In this document: positions 58,700-64,000 of the stretch, in pieces
Numbering within the stretch: position 1 is the first letter of the stretch
Layout: every line of letters starts with the position of its first letter
NCBI GenBank assembly: GCA_009776955.1
Contig: WRMW01000001.1
Location: 124,001 to 188,000, forward strand
Direction: 5' to 3'
Length of the DNA: 64,000 nucleotides
Origin: Clostridiales bacterium
Lineage (GTDB): Bacteria > Bacillota > Clostridia > Peptostreptococcales > Anaerovoracaceae
Notes under the pieces: generated by a model
Seen by the model: the letters and a program-made list of their open reading frames with translations, nothing else
Database searches by the model: none
Told to the model about the DNA's origin: nothing
Translations under genes and position numbers: made by a program

Positions 58700-59950
58700 A
58701 TGAAGATAGAAAAGCTTTCGAACGGCCTGACGGTCGTTTTGGAAAACCTTGCACACGCGCCCTCGGCTTCGGTCGGGGCGTGGGTGCGTGCGGGGGCTGT
58801 AGACGAGGCGGCGGATGTCGGCGGTATCTCGCACTTCATCGAGCATATGATGTTCAAGGGCACGGCTTCACGGGACTATCGGAAAATATCGGAAGATTTA
58901 GAAAAGCTTGGAACGTCGGTGAACGCGTTCACCACCAAGGAGGCGACTTGCTTCTATGTCAAGTCGCTTTCCGCGAACCTTGTGGACAGCGTGGATGTGA
59001 TCGCGGACATGATGACGGGGTCGCTTTTCGACGCGGCCGAAATGGAGAAGGAAAAGGACGTCATCTACGAAGAAATGAAGATGATAGAGGACGTGCCGGA
59101 CGATTTTGGCGGCGACCTTATCCAAGAGGCCATCTTTGCCGGCACACCTTTGGCGAACCGCATAATAGGGACGCCTGCGAGCGTGGGGAATATCACGAGG
59201 GACGATGTGCTCGCCTATGTGGGCGGGCGGTATGCGGCGCCAGGGATGGTGCTTTCGTGCTCTGGGATGTTTGACGAAGGGGCGTTGATGGCGGCGCTTG
59301 AGAAGGGATTTGGCGGCATAGGGGCGGTGGGGCCGCCTGCGCGGGTTTATAAGGCAGCGTCGGGGTCGGCGCGGATAAGGAACTCCGTGGTGAAGGATAT
59401 CGAGCAGACCCATTTGTTTTTGGGGACGAAGGGGGTAAGCTTTACGGACGATGACGTCTATGCATTGAATCTATATGCGTCGATACTGGGCGGCGGCATG
59501 AGCTCACGGCTGTTTATGACCGTGCGTGAGGAGCTAGGGCTTGCGTATTCGGTATATGCGAGCGACTGTCCGTATGTGGATGACGGGCAATTCACTATAT
59601 ACGCGGGGGTGGCGGACGAGAAGGCCGCCGAGGCTGTGGGCGCCATTATGGGGGTGGTGAAGGGGCTTGCCGAGAACGGGATGGATGCGGCGGAGCTTTC
59701 CAAGGTGAAGGAACAGTACAAGGCGTCGTTTGTGTTCCGGCGCGAGAGCAACGCATCGCGAATGTTTGCGATGGGGCGGAATATGCTGCTGCTCGGACGG
59801 GTGTACACGGAGGAGGAGATACTTTCGCGGGTGGATGCGGTGACGGTGGATGATATCGTGCGGCTGGCCGAGAGGTATGCAGATTTTTCCAAGTATTCGG
59901 CGGTGGCGATAAGCGGCTGCGAGCATGATTTGGATGGGATGATGGGGTAG
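58700..59950 (+). CDS. M16 family zinc peptidase (processing-protease-like)
   Basis: 416 residues. Inverted zinc motif HFIEH at 45-49 in GGISHFIEHMMFKGT, with the downstream glutamate helix (KDVIYEEMKMIEDVPDD) and a second inactive M16 domain (LGTKGVSFTDDDVYALNL). Similar to YmxG/MlpA, often next to pnp and dut in Firmicutes. Starts two bases after pnp. Confidence 0.92.
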   Translation: MKIEKLSNGLTVVLENLAHAPSASVGAWVRAGAVDEAADVGGISHFIEHMMFKGTASRDYRKISEDLEKLGTSVNAFTTKEATCFYVKSLSANLVDSVDVIADMMTGSLFDAAEMEKEKDVIYEEMKMIEDVPDDFGGDLIQEAIFAGTPLANRIIGTPASVGNITRDDVLAYVGGRYAAPGMVLSCSGMFDEGALMAALEKGFGGIGAVGPPARVYKAASGSARIRNSVVKDIEQTHLFLGTKGVSFTDDDVYALNLYASILGGGMSSRLFMTVREELGLAYSVYASDCPYVDDGQFTIYAGVADEKAAEAVGAIMGVVKGLAENGMDAAELSKVKEQYKASFVFRRESNASRMFAMGRNMLLLGRVYTEEEILSRVDAVTVDDIVRLAERYADFSKYSAVAISGCEHDLDGMMG

Positions 59951-59964
59951 GGGGGAGGTCAGAA

Positions 59965-60231
59965 TGGCTCGCCAAGCTTCTCGAAGACATCGCGGAGATC
60001 AAGGCGGCCATCGGTAGGCTGCAAGAACACGACGCAGAAGCGGAGAAGCTGCACATCGCGCAGATCCGAGACCGCATAGCCATGGCGCACGGACACTTCA
60101 CAAGGCGCGGCTCCATCGACCGATACACCCTGTCATCGCTATGCGATATCTTCAATTGGTACGACGCCCGCGAGGAAAACACCTTTGTCGGCATGCATAT
60201 ACGGGACTTGAAAAACCTCAAGGTCGAATAA
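59965..60231 (+). pseudogene. Phage-derived gene fragment without a start codon
   Basis: A frame of 88 codons to TAA at 60229-60231 encodes WLAKLLEDIAEIKAAIGRLQ, then RDRIAMAHGHFTRRGSIDRY and FNWYDARE. The coiled-coil start and 'RDRI' plus 'YDA..N' pattern resemble small proteins found near holins in clostridial phages. No ATG, GTG or TTG with a ribosome-binding site opens the frame, so it is probably a 5'-truncated remnant. Assignment is from pattern memory. Confidence 0.45.
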
Positions 60232-60273
60232 AGGACGACGGGCTATTTTTGACGGACGAAATATATTCTATTC

Positions 60274-60304
60274 TTGACAACTATATCGCTGTGGTGATAT
60301 AGTT
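60274..60304 (+). promoter_or_regulatory. Promoter with built-in palindromic operator for the ART-HTH operon
   Basis: TTGACA (60274-60279) and TATAGT (60298-60303), 18 bp apart. The perfect 9-bp inverted repeat AACTATATC (60279-60287)/GATATAGTT (60296-60304) fills the spacer and -10, the usual arrangement for autorepression by an antitoxin. Confidence 0.75.
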
Positions 60305-60325
60305 TGGAATATTGGAGGAAGGCAT

Positions 60326-61012
60326 ATGGAAAACATCGTCACGCTCTATCATGGCTCAAGCAGCATAATAGAAAGGCCTAAATTTGGGAAGGGAAATCCC
60401 CGCAATGATTATGGCCTTGGGTTTTATTGCACGGAAAGCATCGAGTTGGCAAGGGAGTGGGCATCCAGCGACCGTGCCGGCGGATACGCAAATACCTATT
60501 CGCTAGACGCTTCCTCGCTATACGTTCTAAATCTGTCAGACGGGGCGTACGGCATTCTGAATTGGCTTGCGGTGTTGATTGACAACCGCACCTTTTTGAT
60601 AGACAATCCCATAGCGTCAGAAGCGAAAGAATATCTTGCAGCTTGGTTCTTGCCGGATGTAAGCGCCTTTGATGCGATTGTGGGATATCGCGCCGATGAT
60701 TCGTATTTTACATTCGCGCAGGATTTCCTCAACAACACCATTTCGGTGAGACAACTTGGCCGTGCAATGCTGCTTGGGCTGCTCGGCAAGCAATTTGTCC
60801 TCAAAAGCGAAAAAGCGTTCAGGCTGATTGAGTTCGTGGAAAGCGAAGCGGTCGATGGCGAGGTCTATTATGCAAAAAGGCGCAAGCGCGATATGGACGC
60901 AAGGGCGGACTATCTGGACAGGGAGCGTCACACAGCCCGCATTGACAGCGACATATACATGATTGACATTCTTAGACAGGGGATGAGGCAGGGCGATGCG
61001 CGCTTACAATGA
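60326..61012 (+). CDS. DUF3990-like putative ADP-ribosyltransferase (toxin candidate)
   Basis: 228 residues. The start TLYHGSSSIIERPKFGKGN and NDYGLGFYCTESIELAREWA match the H...Y pattern of DUF3990, an ADP-ribosyltransferase-like fold (LYHGS and GFYCT hold the predicted NAD-binding His and Tyr). TTGGAGGAAGG precedes the ATG. Overlaps by 17 bp the next gene, which ends in an HTH domain. The two likely form a toxin-antitoxin or regulatory pair; target unknown. Confidence 0.7.
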   Translation: MENIVTLYHGSSSIIERPKFGKGNPRNDYGLGFYCTESIELAREWASSDRAGGYANTYSLDASSLYVLNLSDGAYGILNWLAVLIDNRTFLIDNPIASEAKEYLAAWFLPDVSAFDAIVGYRADDSYFTFAQDFLNNTISVRQLGRAMLLGLLGKQFVLKSEKAFRLIEFVESEAVDGEVYYAKRRKRDMDARADYLDRERHTARIDSDIYMIDILRQGMRQGDARLQ

Positions 61013-61637
61013 GACGTATCTTAGCCATGCGGCAGACACGCTTGGCACCATGATGGCTTTTGCTGTCAACGATTGCGGGTTGGACGGCGATGTTTTCGCG
61101 CATATGTTTGTCGTCTCTGGGGTGGCAGGGCAGTTTGAACGTGGCAACCCAAAATATATTGCGGGGAAAAGCGGGGCGGAGCTGTTTTTTGATGTAGTTC
61201 AAAAGGGGGCATTCGATGTCGAAACTTCGGCAAGCAATTATCGCGACTATCGTACGGCGGATTATTGGGCGGGATGGGCTTTGGCGCAGTATCAATGGTT
61301 CACAGCCAAGACATTCGCTTCAATTTTGCGGGTGCTGCCGTTCAGCGAGATTGTGAATCTGTACCCGACATTGCACGAGGCGGACATCACGAAGTTTTTC
61401 GATGTGGCAAGCGGAATTTTTGAACGCGAAAGCCCCGAAACGAATTTGAAACGCATCAGGGGGGTAGCAGGTCTGTCTCAGTCAGGGCTGGCCAAGGAAG
61501 CGGGGGTCGCACTGCGTTCTATACAGATGTACGAACAGCGGAAAAAGGACATCAACAAGGCGCAGGCGGTCACCTTGGCCAAGATCGCCCGTACGCTTGG
61601 ATGCAATGTGGAGGATTTGCTTGAGAGCGAGGGATAG
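60996..61637 (+). CDS. HTH (XRE) protein with N-terminal partner domain, antitoxin candidate
   Basis: 213 residues. The N-terminal part (GTMMAFAVNDCGLDGDVFAHMFVVSGVAGQFERGN) resembles DUF3791-type partners of DUF3990. The C-terminal 65 residues are an XRE helix-turn-helix (LKRIRGVAGLSQSGLAKEAGVALRSIQMYEQ). Start overlaps the previous gene. It probably neutralises the ART-like protein and represses the promoter at 60274-60304. Confidence 0.72.
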   Translation: MRAYNETYLSHAADTLGTMMAFAVNDCGLDGDVFAHMFVVSGVAGQFERGNPKYIAGKSGAELFFDVVQKGAFDVETSASNYRDYRTADYWAGWALAQYQWFTAKTFASILRVLPFSEIVNLYPTLHEADITKFFDVASGIFERESPETNLKRIRGVAGLSQSGLAKEAGVALRSIQMYEQRKKDINKAQAVTLAKIARTLGCNVEDLLESEG

Positions 61638-61653
61638 GGTGGTGTCAGGAAAG

Positions 61654-61684
61654 TTGGCACGAGCGTGATAGATTTTGCTATAAT
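61654..61684 (+). promoter_or_regulatory. Extended -10 promoter of dut
   Basis: TTGGCA (61654-61659) and TGCTATAAT (61676-61684), spacing 19 bp to TATAAT, which is long but helped by the TGN extension. Confidence 0.6.
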
Positions 61685-61694
61685 GTTGTTCTTG

Positions 61695-61718
61695 CCATAG
61701 CCATAGCCATAGCCATAG
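61695..61718 (+). repeat. (CCATAG)4 tandem hexamer repeat in the dut leader
   Basis: Four exact CCATAG units lie between the dut promoter and its ribosome-binding site. Copy number could vary by slippage. Start codon is 31 bp further on. Confidence 0.85.
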
Positions 61719-61748
61719 GCATATGCTGGCAGAAAGGAAAGGGTCTGT

Positions 61749-62189
61749 ATGGAAAAGATATGCGTAAGGGTGACGGCTGAGGGCGAGCTTCCGAGGTATG
61801 AGACGGATGGGGCGGCCGGGATGGACCTGCAGGCCAGAGTGGACACCCCTGTAGAGCTTGCGCCGGGGGGACGGGCTTTGGTGTCGACGGGGCTCAGGAT
61901 AGAGCTTCCGAGGGGGTATGAGGCTCAGGTGCGGGCGCGGAGCGGGCTTGCCGCCAAGCATGGCATAGGGCTTGTGAACGGCATCGGCACGATAGACAGC
62001 GACTATAGGGGCGAGATAAAGATTTGCCTTATAAACTGGGGCGACGAGCCTTTTACGGTGAATGACGGCGACCGCGTGGCACAACTTGTGATCGCGAAGT
62101 ACGTGCAGGCCGAGATCGAGGCCGTGGACGGGCTTTCGGACACGGAGCGTGGTGCAGGCGGGTTCGGGCATACGGGGGTGCAGGGGTAG
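61749..62189 (+). CDS. dut: dUTP diphosphatase
   Basis: 146 residues with the five trimeric dUTPase motifs: [42 protein letters not shown] and GAGGFGHTG. It hydrolyses dUTP to dUMP, keeping uracil out of DNA. AAAGGAAAGGG precedes the ATG. Here it is its own unit and not coupled to the M16 peptidase. Confidence 0.96.
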   Translation: MEKICVRVTAEGELPRYETDGAAGMDLQARVDTPVELAPGGRALVSTGLRIELPRGYEAQVRARSGLAAKHGIGLVNGIGTIDSDYRGEIKICLINWGDEPFTVNDGDRVAQLVIAKYVQAEIEAVDGLSDTERGAGGFGHTGVQG

Positions 62190-62213
62190 GGGGCATTTCC
62201 TCTTGACAGGCGA

Positions 62214-62246
62214 TGCGGATCGTTATAAACTAATGATGTGAACTAA
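62214..62246 (+). promoter_or_regulatory. Probable promoter of the Phd-VapC pair
   Basis: TTGACA just before 62210 is followed by TATAAA (15 bp) or TAAACT (17 bp) near 62225-62232, about 50 bp ahead of the antitoxin start. Exact -10 is uncertain. Confidence 0.45.
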
Positions 62247-62278
62247 CCCGATCTTGCAAAGGCTAGGAGGTGTTTTAG

Positions 62279-62521
62279 GTGAAACAGATAAATATGCATG
62301 CGGCAAAAACACATCTTTCTGCGCTTGTAAAGGAAGCAGCCGGAGGCGAACCTTTTGCCATAGCCATAAACGGCAAGCCGATGGTGAAGGTCGTTCCGTT
62401 TGTGGGCAAGGCCCCGCTTCCGCGCATAGGCTTTATGGAGGGGGAGATAGTTATTCCCGACAATTTCGACCGATTGGACGAGGTCGAGATAGCTGCGATG
62501 TTTGAGGGAAGCCTGCAATGA
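62279..62521 (+). CDS. Phd/YefM-type antitoxin
   Basis: 80 residues. MKQINMHAAKTHLSALVKEAAGGEPFAIAINGKPM (in part) is the Phd/YefM DNA-binding fold. The C-terminal tail (FDRLDEVEIAAMFEG) is the usual toxin-wrapping segment. GTG start with TAGGAGG. Its last codons overlap the toxin start (ATGA). It probably represses its own promoter together with the toxin. Confidence 0.9.
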   Translation: MKQINMHAAKTHLSALVKEAAGGEPFAIAINGKPMVKVVPFVGKAPLPRIGFMEGEIVIPDNFDRLDEVEIAAMFEGSLQ

Positions 62522-62898
62522 AATACCTTTTGGACACGCATATACTGTTGTGGGCGGCGGCCGGAAATCTGCCAAAAATGGCACGGAAGTTCTTTGAGGA
62601 GAAAAACGAGCTATATTTCAGCTCTGCAAGCGTATGGGAGGTCGTGATCAAGCGTATGCGAAACAAAGATGATTTCCTTATCGACCCTAAGACCTTCTGC
62701 TCACGGCTGCTTGAAGCGGGCTACAAAGAGCTTCCAGTCACGGTGCGGCACGCTCTTTTGCTTGAATCCCTGCCGGAAATCCACAAAGACCCTTTTGACC
62801 GCATAATGCTTTCGCAGGCGTTGTCGGAGGGAATGGACTTTATAACAGCCGATGAAAAGATTGCCGAGTATCCCTGTCCTGTTGTGTTTGTGAGGTGA
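62518..62898 (+). CDS. vapC: PIN-domain toxin (VapC type)
   Basis: 126 residues. Acidic residues of the PIN active site are present: D6 in YLLDTHILLW, E in SSASVWEVVIK, D in KDPFDRIMLSQA and D in FITADEKI. VapC toxins cleave tRNA or rRNA. It overlaps the antitoxin by four bases. All key residues are intact. Confidence 0.92.
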   Translation: MKYLLDTHILLWAAAGNLPKMARKFFEEKNELYFSSASVWEVVIKRMRNKDDFLIDPKTFCSRLLEAGYKELPVTVRHALLLESLPEIHKDPFDRIMLSQALSEGMDFITADEKIAEYPCPVVFVR

Positions 62899-62910
62899 AG
62901 TGACTAGATT

Positions 62911-63906
62911 ATGTTGACGAGAGAGGATGTGGAGCGGCGCGAATATGAGATTCTTTCGCCTGATGCGGCCAAGGCTGCGGAGTCGAAGGGGCGCAGGCGG
63001 GATGAGGGCAAGTGCGAGTTCCGCACGGATTTTCAGCGCGACCGCGACCGCATAATTCATTCCAAGGCGCTGAGGCGTCTGATGCACAAGACGCAGGTTT
63101 ATATAGCGCCAGAGGAGGACCACTTCCGCACGCGGTTGACGCACACGCTTGAGGTGGCGCAGATCGCACGCACCATAGCGAGGGCGCTCAGGCTCAACGA
63201 GGACTTGACGGAGGCCATAGCGATGGGGCACGACCTTGGCCATACGCCGTTCGGCCATGCGGGGGAAACGGCGCTAGGGCAGGTGCATCCTGGCGGCTTC
63301 CGCCACAATGTACAGAGCATACGGGTTTGCGACGTGCTTGAGAAAAGCAGCGCAGGGCGGGGGATGAACCTTACGGAAGAAGTCCGCGACGGCATATTGA
63401 ACCATACGGGGGCGGGCGTGCCGACCACCCTTGAGGGGCGCATAGTCAAGACCGCGGACCGCATAGCCTATGTGAACCATGATACGGACGACGCGCTTAG
63501 AAACGGGATTATCACCGAGGGCGACCTCCCGAAGTCCGCGATATCTTTTCTGGGTGAAACCATAAGCAGGCGGATCAACACGCTTACGCGCGACATGGTG
63601 GAGGCTTCGGACGGAACGGGTGACATAAAACAGTCGGAGGCCTGCCTTGAGGCGATGAACGAGCTACGGGATTTTCTGTTCGCCGCCGTATACAGATCGG
63701 ACCTTGTCGAGTCCGACGCGGAGCGATACGAAATCGGCAACGCCATCCCTGCGTTATACGATTATTATTCAAAAAATCCCGAAAAAATCTCCCTGGAGTA
63801 CCAAGGGCTTATTGGTGAGTATGGGCTGGCGGAGATCGTGAAGGACCATGTGGCGGGGATGACGGACCGCTATGCGTGGGAAATGTACAAGAAACTGCGG
63901 AAATAG
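62911..63906 (+). CDS. dgt: Deoxyguanosinetriphosphate triphosphohydrolase-like HD protein
   Basis: 331 residues. HD-domain motifs include RTRLTHTLEVAQIARTIARAL, GHDLGHTPFGHAGE and KTADRIAYVNHDTDD. dGTPases release triphosphate from dNTPs. In Firmicutes this gene commonly precedes dnaG-rpoD; here another gene follows. Starts 13 bp after the toxin gene with a weak GTGAAGTG upstream. Confidence 0.92.
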   Translation: MLTREDVERREYEILSPDAAKAAESKGRRRDEGKCEFRTDFQRDRDRIIHSKALRRLMHKTQVYIAPEEDHFRTRLTHTLEVAQIARTIARALRLNEDLTEAIAMGHDLGHTPFGHAGETALGQVHPGGFRHNVQSIRVCDVLEKSSAGRGMNLTEEVRDGILNHTGAGVPTTLEGRIVKTADRIAYVNHDTDDALRNGIITEGDLPKSAISFLGETISRRINTLTRDMVEASDGTGDIKQSEACLEAMNELRDFLFAAVYRSDLVESDAERYEIGNAIPALYDYYSKNPEKISLEYQGLIGEYGLAEIVKDHVAGMTDRYAWEMYKKLRK

Positions 63907-63921
63907 AACAGGAGAGAGAGT

Positions 63922-64000
63922 ATGAGCAAGGCGAAAACCGGACCGGAATTAATCGAGATATCGAATAATATGGCTGTTGCGAAGGCGACGGCTCCGTGGT
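63922..64000 (+). CDS. 5' end of an unidentified gene, possibly a formate/nitrite transporter
   Basis: ATG at 63922 with GGAGAGAGAG upstream. The first 26 residues are SKAKTGPELIEISNNMAVAKATAPW. A polar helix followed by AKATAPW is how formate/nitrite-transporter-family proteins begin, but the window ends before any membrane segment, so this is a guess from pattern. Confidence 0.45.
   Translation, partial: MSKAKTGPELIEISNNMAVAKATAPW

Overview
The window looks like a GC-rich (about 55% by eye) chromosome segment from an anaerobic member of the Bacillota, probably class Clostridia. SpoVG, an AbrB/SpoVT-type regulator, RicT, RqcP, an ECF folate transporter with a tetrahydrofolate riboswitch, and the spoVG-glmU-prs-pth-mfd neighbourhood all point that way. 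No species can be named from the sequence.

Layout. 0-22.6 kb is core genome: rpsU, phoH-ybeY-era-recO, a DUF4342 protein, glyQS, a delta-prime-like subunit, ricT, abrB, murA, spoVG/murC (divergent), an acetyltransferase-only GlmU, prs, pth, mfd, an RHH-SPFH pair, hisC, an MTA/SAH deaminase and a MurJ/SpoVB-like flippase. 22.7-26.6 kb is a wrecked phage tail module (tail tube, start of a chaperone-like gene, end of a tape-measure gene) carrying an intact IS21-type element. 26.7-28.7 kb holds a chagasin-like lipoprotein, HU, RqcP and a riboswitch-controlled folate S-component.

28.8-56.1 kb is a catabolic island. It carries two complete TRAP transporters plus an orphan binding protein, two CocE-like hydrolases, a two-subunit molybdopterin enzyme resembling pyrogallol-phloroglucinol transhydroxylase, an aldo/keto reductase with a ferredoxin tail, two bicupins, two NTF2-like proteins, a PucR-type regulator, a UroD-family methyltransferase-like protein, a Memo-AMMECR1 fusion, a tRNA-Arg gene, and an acetoin-dehydrogenase-like E1 pair followed by a truncated E2. 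A plausible reading is import of organic acids or esters, ester hydrolysis, hydroxyl rearrangement or removal on an aromatic or polyol ring, and thiamine-dependent C-C cleavage. The substrate is unknown and this route is inference. 56.1-64 kb returns to core genes (rpsO, pnp, M16 peptidase, dut, dgt) interspersed with a phage remnant and two toxin-antitoxin-like pairs.

The main unexpected observations are: the transhydroxylase-like enzyme and its paired-paralogue neighbourhood; a family of short repeats inserted in frame into four protein genes (pth, mfd, the deaminase, E2); overlapping divergent promoters, one almost perfectly symmetrical; palindromic operators over the promoters of small regulator-containing operons; and several genes whose promoter lies so close to the start codon that leaderless transcripts are likely.
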